A DNA stretch of 64,000 nucleotides from Aquabacter sediminis (GTDB taxonomy: Bacteria > Pseudomonadota > Alphaproteobacteria > Rhizobiales > Xanthobacteraceae), in the NCBI RefSeq assembly GCF_028863665.1, contig NZ_JARBFX010000004.1, positions 372,001 through 436,000 of the forward strand, in the 5' to 3' direction. Every line of letters begins with the position of its first letter. The first letter of the stretch is position 1. The notes beneath the pieces are model-generated. The model saw only the letters and a list, made by a program, of their open reading frames with translations. It did not search any database and was not told the DNA's origin. The position numbers and the translations under genes were made by a program. Of this stretch, positions 28,220-36,427 are shown piece after piece.

Positions 28220-28462
28220 GCTCTCTCCCCCGGCCGCATGACGCGACCACTTTTTGAGATCGTTCAAAGGAGTGTCTCACAAGAAGAACTCCAATCAAGC
28301 GACCTGTGGGATGTTGCGATAGAACATGCCTATTAAAAATGGAGGTATTATAATAATTCATCCCGCAGTCAAAGGGCTCGTGCCGCGGCTGAAAGGCCAG
28401 AAGGCGCTGAAATTTTGTATTTCAATCGCGCTTCTCTATGTGCGGGGGCGTCCTGCAGCTGG
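28220..28462. other. fds control region
   Basis: About 240 bases between fdsG and the upstream LysR gene. It is locally AT-rich (28331-28360) in an otherwise GC-rich window and contains the LysR-type box at 28319-28333. No reading frame of interest is present. Confidence 0.5.
28319..28333. promoter_or_regulatory. LysR-type box before fdsG
   Basis: The sequence is ATAG-N7-CTAT, a perfect dyad that also satisfies T-N11-A. It lies about 100 bases before the fdsG start. The LysR regulator encoded immediately upstream is the obvious candidate to bind it. Confidence 0.55.
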
Positions 28463-29395
28463 CTATTGCTGCAATGCGGCGAGGGCGGGGTCCGGCAGGA
28501 CGGCAGCCTCAAGGCGTGGCGCGATCCGGCGGGCTTCGGCCACAAGCGCCGCTGTGAGCGGGGTGGTTGGCTCCCGGTGGGGCACGACAAGTCCGATGGA
28601 GTGGGTGATTTCCGGCTCAAGAATGGGAATGGACCGCACGATGGAGGTCAGCCCCAGGGAATCGGCCAACATGGCCGGCATCACGCTCGCCCAGTGTCCG
28701 GTTCGCACATGAGTGAACAGCACGATCATGGAATTGGATTCGAGCGAAGGCTTGGGCGGGCCGCCGGACGCGGAGAGGAGGCCATCCACAATGCGTCGGT
28801 TCTGCATGTCGGGGGTCAGCAGGCAGAGCGGCAATTCAGCTACCTCGGCCCAGGTAACCTGGTCGCGGTCGCCATATTTGGCCTTGGGTGAAGTGACCAG
28901 GCGATAGCGCTCCCGATAAAGAGGCACGGTGTTCACGCGGCCGAGCGGCTCATTGTCCAGATAGGTCAGGCCTGCATCGATCTCCAGATTCTCCAGGTGA
29001 TTGAGGATCTCGATGGAGGTGCGGGAGATGATGGTGAAGCGCACGTCCGGATGCCGGGCCCGGAACGGCGTGGTCAGCGCTGCCACCATGGGCAATGCAG
29101 TGGGTATGGCGGCGATGCGAAGGGGGCCGGAGAGGCCGCGCTTCAGGGCGTCGATGTCCTGACGCATGGCGCGTGAATCCGCCACGATGCGCCGCGCCCA
29201 TTCCAGCGTCCGCTCCCCTTCCGGCGTGAAGCCCATGAAGCGGGAGCCACGCTGCACCAGGAGCACGCCGAGCGTGTCCTCCAACTGCTTGATGCCGGCC
29301 GATAGCGTGGGCTGGGTCACCCCGCACGCCTCTGCCGCCCGCCCGAAGTGCCGCTCGCGGGCGAGGGCAATGAGATATTCCAGCTTGTCGATCAT
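28463..29395 (-). CDS. LysR family regulator of the fds operon
   Basis: LysR-type transcriptional regulator of 310 residues. The N-terminal winged helix-turn-helix contains HFGRAAEACGVTQPTLSAGI (about residues 16-35). The effector-binding domain begins near residue 90 with SGPLRIAAIPTALPMVAAL. It lies directly upstream of fdsG on the same strand, the usual place for the LysR regulators of alphaproteobacterial formate dehydrogenase operons. Formate as effector is inferred. Its own end is 243 bases from fdsG, with a LysR box between. Confidence 0.87.
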   Translation of the reverse strand: MIDKLEYLIALARERHFGRAAEACGVTQPTLSAGIKQLEDTLGVLLVQRGSRFMGFTPEGERTLEWARRIVADSRAMRQDIDALKRGLSGPLRIAAIPTALPMVAALTTPFRARHPDVRFTIISRTSIEILNHLENLEIDAGLTYLDNEPLGRVNTVPLYRERYRLVTSPKAKYGDRDQVTWAEVAELPLCLLTPDMQNRRIVDGLLSASGGPPKPSLESNSMIVLFTHVRTGHWASVMPAMLADSLGLTSIVRSIPILEPEITHSIGLVVPHREPTTPLTAALVAEARRIAPRLEAAVLPDPALAALQQ

Positions 29396-29442
29396 GCCGC
29401 TCTCCGCCAGATCGGGTGACCCGATGCAGTGTGTCTCTCACC

Positions 29443-29461
29443 GGGAGCGGTAACCGCTCCC
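29443..29461. repeat. 19-base palindrome upstream of the lysR gene
   Basis: GGGAGCGGT and ACCGCTCCC are perfect 9-base arms around one A. It lies 48 bases upstream of the LysR start and 170 before the small secreted ORF. It has no T tract, so it is either an operator or a cruciform; nothing identifies the binder. Confidence 0.4.
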
Positions 29462-29630
29462 AGGGACTTCAGCCGTCCCAAGGCTCACCGCAGATGATCA
29501 CAAATTCGCGCGCCGGTACCCAAGCCGGGGAACCTGAGGGTTAACGAACCGTTGACGGTCAGGACGCCTCCCTGCGGCAGGAGGCAAGGGCGAAGCTGAG
29601 CTTGGGAAGCCAAATTTGGGGAGTTTTGCC

Positions 29631-29783
29631 ATGCCTGCGATTGCACGTGGTCTGGTGATGATTTCGATGATGGCTCTGCTGATGACCGCTTCTGCGACGG
29701 CTGTGGTCGCGCCTGGGCCTGGGTTCGCGCCACAGAAGGCGCCTGAAGCTCCCCGCTATACGGGACCCGCCTTATTCGCGTGA
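29631..29783 (+). CDS. Small secreted peptide, 50 residues
   Basis: Short frame with ATG, GGGGAG 8 bases upstream, and a stop at 29781. The first ~26 residues (positive start MPAIARG, hydrophobic ISMMALLMTASATAVVA) look like a Sec signal peptide, with cleavage possible after ATAVVA. The mature part would be about 24 residues, rich in proline and alanine. No family is recognised. The signal-like start and the ribosome site support it, but it is short enough to be chance. Confidence 0.4.
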   Translation: MPAIARGLVMISMMALLMTASATAVVAPGPGFAPQKAPEAPRYTGPALFA

Positions 29784-29827
29784 GCCGTGGTCAAGCAACC
29801 GGCCACACTGCGCTGACGCAAATGGGT

Positions 29828-30739
29828 TCAGGAGGCCGCGGCCTGCCGGTGCGGCTGGGTGGCCTCCTCGGCCGAAGCCAAGTCTGCGACAGGCTGGGCT
29901 TCAATCCGCTGCACAGGAGCCGTGGCCTTAGGTTCTGTTGAGGTCGCACCCGCAGCAATTCGGCTGGCGATTTCGACGAGGCGCTCACGCACGAGCGCCA
30001 GGTCCTCGTCACGAGGTCCTGCTTGCGCACTTCCATGAGGCGGCGCGGCGGCAGCCTGGGCCTCAGCTGCCAAAAGTTTCTGTCGCGCGGCTTCCAGTTG
30101 CGCGCGCGCCTCGGAGTTGGCAGCCGCGAACGCCTCCCGCGCCTCTGTCGCGGCCTGCTCCTGCGCCTGGAGCTGGGCGGAGAGACGCGCCATTTCTGCC
30201 TCGCGCGATACCAAGGCGGCACTCAAGGACGTCGTGCGTTCCTCTTCGGTTGCCAGCGACTGGCGCAGTTCGGCCAGGGTCGCCTTCATCTGCTGCTGTT
30301 CAGCCTCCCGCGTGGCGAGGGCCACCGCAGTGTCTGCGAGGGCGGCCACCCGCTCTTCCAGTGTGCGCTGGGTTTCCAAAAGGCGCGCGGACAGCGCATC
30401 GCGCTCATCTTGGAGCGCGGCAATGTTCACCTCCCGGCTGGCGAGCGTGTGCCCGAGTTCCACCGCCTTCAGCCGGTGTTCTTCCAGTGTGCGGGCATCT
30501 CGCATCAACTGGTCGCGCAAGGTTTCGATCTGGATCTCCAGGCGGCGCTGATTCAAGGCGAAGCCGGCCCGCTGGAGGTCCTTGTCCGCATGAATCTCAA
30601 AAATGGAGGTGGGCACCGCCGCCTCGATACGCCGCGTGGTGAGGCGAACCGCCCGGTGCCAGATGGCGGGCAGGACCATGAGAGCCACAAGCGTCGCCAC
30701 CAGGACGCCGAGCACGAAGAACATGACCTGCTCGATCAC
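29828..30739 (-). CDS. Membrane-anchored coiled-coil protein
   Basis: Protein of 303 residues of unknown function. A single N-terminal hydrophobic helix (about residues 3-27, VMFFVLGVLVATLVALMVL) anchors it to the inner membrane. It is followed by about 200 residues of heptad-rich, charged sequence (roughly 70-235) predicted to form a long coiled coil, then an alanine/proline-rich tail. Similar alphaproteobacterial proteins have no established role; structural or cell-envelope roles are possible. It lies 184 bases downstream of eipA on the same strand. Confidence 0.72.
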   Translation of the reverse strand: MIEQVMFFVLGVLVATLVALMVLPAIWHRAVRLTTRRIEAAVPTSIFEIHADKDLQRAGFALNQRRLEIQIETLRDQLMRDARTLEEHRLKAVELGHTLASREVNIAALQDERDALSARLLETQRTLEERVAALADTAVALATREAEQQQMKATLAELRQSLATEEERTTSLSAALVSREAEMARLSAQLQAQEQAATEAREAFAAANSEARAQLEAARQKLLAAEAQAAAAPPHGSAQAGPRDEDLALVRERLVEIASRIAAGATSTEPKATAPVQRIEAQPVADLASAEEATQPHRQAAAS

Positions 30740-30923
30740 GCGGAACCTATGCCTTCATACGGGGCAGGGCGGCCCGACACTCCGGTCCCCTCTGCCGCAT
30801 CTTCGCGAGCCAAGTCCCAGCCCCATGCCGGTGGGCTGAGCTGGGTCTTTCGCGCAAGCTCCTTCATACGCCGCCACCCGCCGGAGTGCCAATCGGTATC
30901 CGTTGCGCTCAGCGGTGGCGCGG

Positions 30924-31523
30924 TCAGAAGGGGTTCCAGGTCGCGGCGGGGGTGAACTTCAGATAGCCGAGATTGGCTCCAAGCCGCACGCCCACCCCGG
31001 AGCGGATGGGCACCACCACGATATTGTCTGCGGTGAGGGCGGTCATACCGAAGCCCGCGACCAGGTAAGCGGATCCCGAAATGCCGCCGAAGCGCCGGAA
31101 GATGTCCTCCACGGTCCGCAGGTTGTAAACCAGGATCATGGTGCGGGCGCCGTCGCCGCCAAAGTCCCACCCCAGCGACGGCCCCTGCCAGAAGACTTTC
31201 AGGTCACCGGCATTGCGGGTGTAGAGCACACCTTCGCCATAGCGCAGGCCGCCGACAAACGCGCCGGATCCTTCCTGGCCAAGAATATAGCCGTTGGGCT
31301 GCCCCCACTGGCCGACCGCCTTCTCGATGGCGAGCGCCAGATCCTTGGAGACGGTGCCGAAGAAGGAGTGGCCCTTGCTGACCAACTCATTGGTGGAATA
31401 GGGCGCAGGCTGTTGCCGGGGCGCCCCCGGGGGCGGTTGCTGCGCGCTGGCACCTGCGGCGCTGGCGGCCAGGAGGAAAAGAGCGGCGGCGAAGCGGGCG
31501 ACGGCGGAGGTCAGGAAGGGCAT
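30924..31523 (-). CDS. eipA: DUF1134/EipA family envelope protein
   Basis: Secreted protein of 199 residues. A signal peptide covers about residues 1-27 (hydrophobic core FAAALFLLAASAAGASAQ), followed by a proline/glutamine linker and a small beta-rich DUF1134 domain. Conserved pieces are GHSFFGTVSKDLALAIEKAV, WGQPNGYILGQEGSGAFVGG and ARTMILVYNLRTVEDIFRRF. EipA, the family member studied in Brucella, is a periplasmic protein needed for envelope integrity. The ATG at 31523 is chosen because it opens the signal peptide; a longer frame to 31817 is not credible. It is divergent from chpT. Confidence 0.87.
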   Translation of the reverse strand: MPFLTSAVARFAAALFLLAASAAGASAQQPPPGAPRQQPAPYSTNELVSKGHSFFGTVSKDLALAIEKAVGQWGQPNGYILGQEGSGAFVGGLRYGEGVLYTRNAGDLKVFWQGPSLGWDFGGDGARTMILVYNLRTVEDIFRRFGGISGSAYLVAGFGMTALTADNIVVVPIRSGVGVRLGANLGYLKFTPAATWNPF

Positions 31524-31807
31524 GGATCTCTCGCGATGGGCTTCGGGCGGACGCGAATCGGCAGGGGACAGTGTCCCCACAGTGTGACGCGGACAAGGCG
31601 TGGCGCAAAGGCGCGCGCTCAAGCACCGTCTGTGGCCAGCATGGGGCCGTGGGGTTAACGGAAGTTGTCCGACCCGCTTGGCTTGTGGAAGGGCGGGGGG
31701 AGGTTTATCAGACCCAACGCTTTTCGCCGCGGTGCCTGCGGGCGTGCGCCTCAAGGCCGCATGCCGGTGTGCCTCGTCCATGGACTGGAACTCTGCCGGA
31801 CTCCCCC
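31524..31807. other. eipA-chpT divergent intergenic region
   Basis: About 284 bases between divergent genes, presumably holding both promoters. I looked for a CtrA box (TTAA-N7-TTAA) and did not find a convincing one. There is no other gene. Confidence 0.4.
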
Positions 31808-32467
31808 ATGCCTGCATCCGACGCCCCCGTGACCTTCGCCGTTTCTGCCTTGGACCTCGCTGCGCTCCTGTGCTCGCGGGTGTGCCACGATGTGATCAGC
31901 CCCGTGGGCGCCATCGTGAACGGCCTTGAGGTGCTGGAGGACGATGATTCCGCCGACATGCGGGACGTCGCCCTGGAACTCATCGCCAAGAGCGCCCGTC
32001 AGGCCTCGGCGCGGCTTCAGTTTACGCGCCTGGCTTTCGGTGCGGCCGGATCTGCGGGCGCGACCATTGACCTCGGCGACGCCGAGAACGTGGTGCGCGG
32101 TATGATGGAAGACGCGCGCACGCGCATCGAATGGAGCCTGCCGCGCGAGTTCCAACCCAAGAACCGGGTCAAGTTGCTGCTCAATCTGGCCTTGCTGGCC
32201 GGGACCACCATCCCGCGCGGTGGCCTCATCAAGGTGGACCCGGCGCCAGGCGGCGTTGCGAATGGGTTCGTGCTCACCACGGAAGGCGTGAGCGCGCGCA
32301 TTCCCCAGGCGGTGCCGCCGCTCCTGGCGGGGGAGGCGCCCGAAGGCGGACTCGACGCTCATGCCGTGCAGCCCTTCTATGCCGGCCTTTTGGCGCGGGA
32401 CTGCGGCATCACGGTGAGCTTCGCGATCGACGGCGAGAGGGTGACGCTTTCCGCCACTGCCGTCTGA
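31808..32467 (+). CDS. chpT: Histidine phosphotransferase ChpT
   Basis: Cytosolic phosphotransferase of 219 residues. In alphaproteobacteria ChpT carries phosphate from CckA to CtrA and CpdR to control the cell cycle. Residues LCSRVCHDVISPVGAIVNGL hold the phospho-accepting His27. The following helical hairpin and a degenerate ATPase-like C-terminal domain match the dimeric HisKA/HATPase-like fold, with no ATP-binding G boxes. The start ATG at 31808 places the histidine at the expected distance. No other cell-cycle gene is adjacent. Confidence 0.9.
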   Translation: MPASDAPVTFAVSALDLAALLCSRVCHDVISPVGAIVNGLEVLEDDDSADMRDVALELIAKSARQASARLQFTRLAFGAAGSAGATIDLGDAENVVRGMMEDARTRIEWSLPREFQPKNRVKLLLNLALLAGTTIPRGGLIKVDPAPGGVANGFVLTTEGVSARIPQAVPPLLAGEAPEGGLDAHAVQPFYAGLLARDCGITVSFAIDGERVTLSATAV

Positions 32468-32665
32468 TTTCTCGCAAGTCCTTCTACCTTTTGCGAAACT
32501 GTTGATCGATGGCGATTGACAGTCCCTCTTTCCGCGCCCGAAGCTAAAGGGCGTGCTCCAGCTTCCCTCGCGTCCTTGCGCAGGGGCAGGAGCACGCGGC
32601 AGCGGCGGGCGGTGAACGCACCCCGCACGGTGCCCGCGCGAGACGGGCGGGGAATGAGGGGCATC

Positions 32666-34123
32666 ATGAGTGTCGTGGGGGTCGCCGACGGAGTCGCGAC
32701 GGAAGTGCGTCAGCCCAAGGGCCTGACCTTCCTTTTTCTGGCCGAGATGTGGGAGCGCTTCAGCTTCTACGGCATGCAGGCCCTCATCGTGCTCTATATG
32801 AGCAAGGTGCTGGGCTTCAGCGACGCGCGCGCCAGCCTCACCTATGGCGCCTATGCCGCCTTCGTCTTCCTGACGCCCATTGCTGGCGGTGCCTTGGCAG
32901 ACCGGGTGCTGGGCTTCCGCTGGGCGGTGATCGTCGGCGGCGTCATCATCATGATCGGCCATATCGTACTGGCATTGCCCTTCGGCGCGCTCTCCATGTT
33001 TGCCGGCATGGCCTTCGTGGTGGTGGGGACGGGCTTCTTCAAGTCCTCGGTCTCGGCTGTGGTCGGCCAGCTCTATGGCGAGGACGACCCCCGGCGGGAT
33101 GGCGGTTTCACCATCTTCTACATGGGAATCAATGTGGGCTCGCTGCTGGCCACCTTGATCGTCGGCTATGTGGGCCAGCAGGTGGACTGGCATCTGGGCT
33201 TTGGTCTCGCCGCCGTGGGCATGGCGTTCGGCCTGGTGGTGTTCGTCCTGGGCACGCGCCATTACTCGGCCAAGACGCTGGAATGCCCGCGCCCGCGCCT
33301 CATCCTGCCGACCATCATCGGGGCGCTCGTGGCCGTTCCCATCCTCACCTATCTTCTCGCGGAGCCGGATGGCGCCAAGCTGATGATGCTGGTGGGCGGC
33401 GGCCTGACCTATGCCTATGTGGTCTACCGCGCCTTCACGTCGGAGCCGGAATATCGCCGGCATTTGGTGGCCATCCTGATCTATGTCCTGTTCGCCAGCT
33501 TCTTCTGGGCGCTGTTCAAGCAGAAGGACGGGCCGGTGCTGCTTCTGGTGGACCGGGCCATCGACCGGCATGTCCTGGGCTTCGAGATGCCCTCGGCCAT
33601 GTTCACCTCCTTCAACCCGTTCATGATCCTGGTCCTGGCGCCGATCTTCGTCCGCATCTGGGCGGCCTTTGCCGCCCGGGGCAAGCCGGTCTCCACTGGG
33701 GTGAAGTTCTTCCTGGGTCTCTTCTTCGCTGGCGGATGCTTCGCGCTGGTGGCGGGAGCGGCCTATTCGGCCTCCTCGGGCCAGCCGGCCTCCCTGCTCT
33801 GGGTGGCGGGCGCCATCTTCCTTCTCACCTGCGGGGAACTGTCCCTGTCGCCGGTGGGGCTGGCCATGGTTTCGGCCCTTTCGCCCCCCTCGCTCACGGG
33901 CCTCATGTATGGCGCCTGGTTCCTCTCCACCTCGTTCGGCGCTTATGCCGCCGGCTGGATCGGGACGCTCGCCACCGTGCCGGAAGGGGCAGCCGCGAGC
34001 ATCGCCACCTATGCGGCCGCCTGCGCGGATGTGTACATGAAGGTGGCGCTGCTGGGCTTCGGGGCAGCCGCGGTGTTCCTGATGCTGCTTCCGGTCATGC
34101 GGCGCCTCCAGGCGCACCACTGA
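32666..34123 (+). CDS. POT/PTR2 family proton-dependent peptide transporter
   Basis: Inner-membrane proton-coupled oligopeptide transporter of 485 residues with about 14 helices. The family signatures are clear: AEMWERFSFYGMQALIVLYM at residues 25-44 (ExxERF proton-coupling motif) and DGGFTIFYMGINVGSLLA (PTR2 signature). Closest in layout to DtpA/YdgR-type di- and tripeptide transporters. The ATG at 32666 is chosen, with GAGGGG before it; an ATG at 32654 is possible. Its last 29 bases overlap the convergent nifQ end. Confidence 0.9.
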   Translation: MSVVGVADGVATEVRQPKGLTFLFLAEMWERFSFYGMQALIVLYMSKVLGFSDARASLTYGAYAAFVFLTPIAGGALADRVLGFRWAVIVGGVIIMIGHIVLALPFGALSMFAGMAFVVVGTGFFKSSVSAVVGQLYGEDDPRRDGGFTIFYMGINVGSLLATLIVGYVGQQVDWHLGFGLAAVGMAFGLVVFVLGTRHYSAKTLECPRPRLILPTIIGALVAVPILTYLLAEPDGAKLMMLVGGGLTYAYVVYRAFTSEPEYRRHLVAILIYVLFASFFWALFKQKDGPVLLLVDRAIDRHVLGFEMPSAMFTSFNPFMILVLAPIFVRIWAAFAARGKPVSTGVKFFLGLFFAGGCFALVAGAAYSASSGQPASLLWVAGAIFLLTCGELSLSPVGLAMVSALSPPSLTGLMYGAWFLSTSFGAYAAGWIGTLATVPEGAAASIATYAAACADVYMKVALLGFGAAAVFLMLLPVMRRLQAHH

Positions 34124-34847
34124 AGACATCGGCGGGCGGCAGCGGAGTGATCTGCGCCGCGCGCCGACGCTGCGCGAGGCGGCTTTCGCCGCTCTCGTCG
34201 CCGAAGCACGCCTCGAAATCTGAGCAATCCCGGCAACTGGGCGCGGAGCACAGGACGAAGCCTTCCGCCTCGCACAGGCGGCGGTAGAAATACTTCTTCC
34301 ATTTCATGTTGTTCACATTCCCCGCCGCCAGGAGCGGGAAGTGGCGGCCCAGCAGGCGGGACAGCTCGCTGCGATTGGCGAGGCCGAGATCCTGCCACAG
34401 GTGATCCGCCTCCATGGCCCGGCGTGCGATCATGCCGGCCAGGATGCGTCCCTCAGGCGTGCGCGCGTGATGACGGAGCATCTCTTCGAGTATCTCCTCC
34501 TCTTCGCCCGCCTGTGCCTCTCCGATGGGTACGGCGAGGGCGACGAAGGCTCTGGGAGAGAAATAGCGAGCGAAGACGTGTTCAAGGTCGTGACCACCCA
34601 CGCCCAGATGCCGGGCGAGGTCATGACCCTCCGCATCCGCTTCGGCGGCGGCGATGGCGATGATGGATGCGAAGATGTGCGCGTCGAACCCGACATCAAA
34701 GGTGGCCGGCTCAGTGGCCTTGTGGTCCGCTTCACTCCCGCGCCGCACCTCTCGGGTGGCCGGCTCCGACGCGGCCCCGGCCTCATACGCGGCCATCAGC
34801 GCACCGTAGAGGGCGGGCGCGGAGCGAGAGCGGCGGGAGAGGCCCAT
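34095..34847 (-). CDS. nifQ: NifQ, molybdenum donor for FeMo-co synthesis
   Basis: Protein of 250 residues. NifQ carries a Mo-Fe-S cluster and supplies molybdenum to NifEN/NifH during FeMo-cofactor assembly. The diagnostic metal motif C200-x4-C205-x2-C208-x5-C214 is intact (CSAPSCRDCSDFEAC). Preceding family segments are GRILAGMIARRAMEADHLWQ without its ends and MKWKKYFYRRLCEAEGF. The ATG at 34847 lies 12 bases from the fdxB stop; a longer frame enters fdxB and is rejected. It is the last gene of the nif transcript and overlaps the convergent peptide-transporter gene. Confidence 0.93.
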   Translation of the reverse strand: MGLSRRSRSAPALYGALMAAYEAGAASEPATREVRRGSEADHKATEPATFDVGFDAHIFASIIAIAAAEADAEGHDLARHLGVGGHDLEHVFARYFSPRAFVALAVPIGEAQAGEEEEILEEMLRHHARTPEGRILAGMIARRAMEADHLWQDLGLANRSELSRLLGRHFPLLAAGNVNNMKWKKYFYRRLCEAEGFVLCSAPSCRDCSDFEACFGDESGESRLAQRRRAAQITPLPPADVFSGAPGGAA

Positions 34848-34858
34848 CTGCGCCTCCC

Positions 34859-35173
34859 TCAGGCCGCGATCTTGTCGGCGGTGACGTGGGTCTGGCAATT
34901 CTTGGGGCAGACGCGGGAGCAGGCGCCGCAGCCGATGCAGGCCCCCGCATTGTCCACCACCATCACCTTGCGGACCAGCTCGCCGTCGAAATCGTCGTCG
35001 TCGTCCTCATCCACCTTGCCGAGCATGGCGTTTTCCTCGCCCACGCCCCACAGATGCATGACATCCCGCGAGCACACCTTGTAGCAGCGGCCGCAGCCGA
35101 TGCAGGTGGTCTCGTCGATGGCGACCAGATAGTCCGGCGTCCAGGCGCTGCCGTCGCGCGTCGTATAGGCCAT
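34859..35173 (-). CDS. fdxB: Nif-specific ferredoxin III (FdxB)
   Basis: Two-cluster ferredoxin of 104 residues. The first [4Fe-4S] motif is C24-x2-C27-x2-C30-x3-C34. The second is C79-x2-C82-x2-C85-x3-C89 with an extra C93. Between them is an acidic loop (DEDDDDDFDGE) absent from housekeeping ferredoxins, characteristic of nif ferredoxin III. It probably serves electron transfer in cofactor assembly or to NifH. It lies between the DUF683 gene and nifQ. Confidence 0.92.
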   Translation of the reverse strand: MAYTTRDGSAWTPDYLVAIDETTCIGCGRCYKVCSRDVMHLWGVGEENAMLGKVDEDDDDDFDGELVRKVMVVDNAGACIGCGACSRVCPKNCQTHVTADKIAA

Positions 35174-35216
35174 GGCTGTTCCCCTTCCTGGCTAGGCCTT
35201 GCTGAGGGCCGCCGCG

Positions 35217-35423
35217 TCAGGCGGCTTGGGATTCAAGGGCTTTGAGGGCCTTGCGGGCCTCGTCCAGCGCCTTGAAGGTGGCGTAGGTCTCCTGCGCCAC
35301 CTCGAGGATGTTCTGCCAGTTGGTGGGCAGGTCCTCGGACAGGTCATGCAGGTTCATCTTCCAGGTGACGGATTTGGAGGAGAGCTTCTTGATCTCCGCC
35401 TTCAGGGTCTCGACGTCAGACAT
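35217..35423 (-). CDS. CCE_0567/DUF683 (Rop-like) nif protein
   Basis: Small helical protein of 68 residues of the DUF683/CCE_0567 family found only beside nifX-type genes. It should form a two-helix hairpin (about residues 3-20 and 38-66) that dimerises like Rop. Its function is not established; the cyanobacterial homologue is reported to bind metal. It is 12 bases downstream of the DUF269 gene. Confidence 0.88.
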   Translation of the reverse strand: MSDVETLKAEIKKLSSKSVTWKMNLHDLSEDLPTNWQNILEVAQETYATFKALDEARKALKALESQAA

Positions 35424-35435
35424 GGGTGCCTCCTC

Positions 35436-35915
35436 TCAGATGCGGGCGACTTCGGGATAGGTGTTGATGGCGTCCACCGCGTCCGCGAGCGCCTTGGAGC
35501 CGGCCTCCGCCAGCTTGGACAGGGTCTCGAATCCGAAGCGGTGCACGTCGCGCAGGTGCTTGGAGAGCACCACCAGTTTGCCGGCGGTGAGCAGCACGCG
35601 GCCAAAGCCCTCGTGGCTCATCTTCATCATGGGGCTGGCGATGAGCCCGGTCTCCGCCTCGATGGCGAGGCCCACGGCGGTGTAGAACATCTCCACCCGC
35701 CACAGCACGTCCGGGTCCGGATCGCCCATGATGGGGATCTGCCGGCGCTGTTCCTTGGTGAGGATGAAATCCTTCAGCAGCAGGGCGTCGGAACGGCCTT
35801 CCCAGCTGCCATAGGTGTCCTGGGCGCGCATCAGGCGCACCAGGGATTTCAGGAAGGGCGTGGCGAGGGCCGCGCCATCGGCGTCGACCCCTTCAAGCAC
35901 AGCGGCGTCGGTCAT
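35436..35915 (-). CDS. NifX-associated protein (DUF269)
   Basis: Protein of 159 residues of the NifX-associated DUF269 family. Conserved stretches are [38 protein letters not shown] and [18 protein letters not shown]. It is strictly linked to nifX in diazotrophs, but its biochemical role is unknown. It is 17 bases downstream of nifX. Confidence 0.9.
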   Translation of the reverse strand: MTDAAVLEGVDADGAALATPFLKSLVRLMRAQDTYGSWEGRSDALLLKDFILTKEQRRQIPIMGDPDPDVLWRVEMFYTAVGLAIEAETGLIASPMMKMSHEGFGRVLLTAGKLVVLSKHLRDVHRFGFETLSKLAEAGSKALADAVDAINTYPEVARI

Positions 35916-35932
35916 GGCATGCTCCTCGTTGG

Positions 35933-36427
35933 TCAGTCTTCGTCATCGATGAAGGAGGGCTTCGGCGCGACGGCGCCGGCTTCCGCGAGCACCTTGCGCA
36001 GCCAGGGCGGCGGCGAGCCGGCCAGCATCTCGCGCGTGCGCTCCAGCACCACGTCGATGGGCTGGGCCTGGGCGATCTTGATGGGGTGGATCTTGGCGGT
36101 GACCACCTTGGCCGCCGACGGCCCCCCGATAGCCAAGCAGAACAGGAGATGGCAGCCGCGCAGCGCCTCCACCTTGGGCGTGATCTTGTCGTCGCCGTCG
36201 GTCTGGTGCTTGCCGCCCTCGTCCGAGACATTGTCGAACGCCACGGTCTCCACGAAGGACCAGCCATCCACCGTCACGTCATAAACGGCGAACTTCTTGG
36301 CCGAGCCGAAATGGGCGTTCAGGCCCTTCATGTCCTGGGTGGCGATGGCGACCCGGACGGCCGGCCCCGTGCGCGGGGCGGCCGGCTCCTCGGTCTCAAC
36401 GAGCCGCAGTCTGCGCGTGGCTGTCAT
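35933..36427 (-). CDS. nifX: FeMo-co carrier NifX
   Basis: Protein of 164 residues of the NifX/NifY dinitrogenase-cofactor family. It binds NifB-co and FeMo-co precursors and shuttles them to NifEN. The core begins near residue 24 with [20 protein letters not shown], then FAVYDV, and [18 protein letters not shown]. The ATG at 36427 has GGAGAG before it, preferred over 36445. It overlaps nifN by 32 bases, suggesting translational coupling. Confidence 0.92.
   Translation of the reverse strand: MTATRRLRLVETEEPAAPRTGPAVRVAIATQDMKGLNAHFGSAKKFAVYDVTVDGWSFVETVAFDNVSDEGGKHQTDGDDKITPKVEALRGCHLLFCLAIGGPSAAKVVTAKIHPIKIAQAQPIDVVLERTREMLAGSPPPWLRKVLAEAGAVAPKPSFIDDED

Noticed and set aside
29485-29733. 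Minus-strand 82-codon frame upstream of lysR
   Set aside because: No ribosome site or recognisable features; it overlaps the better supported small plus-strand frame.
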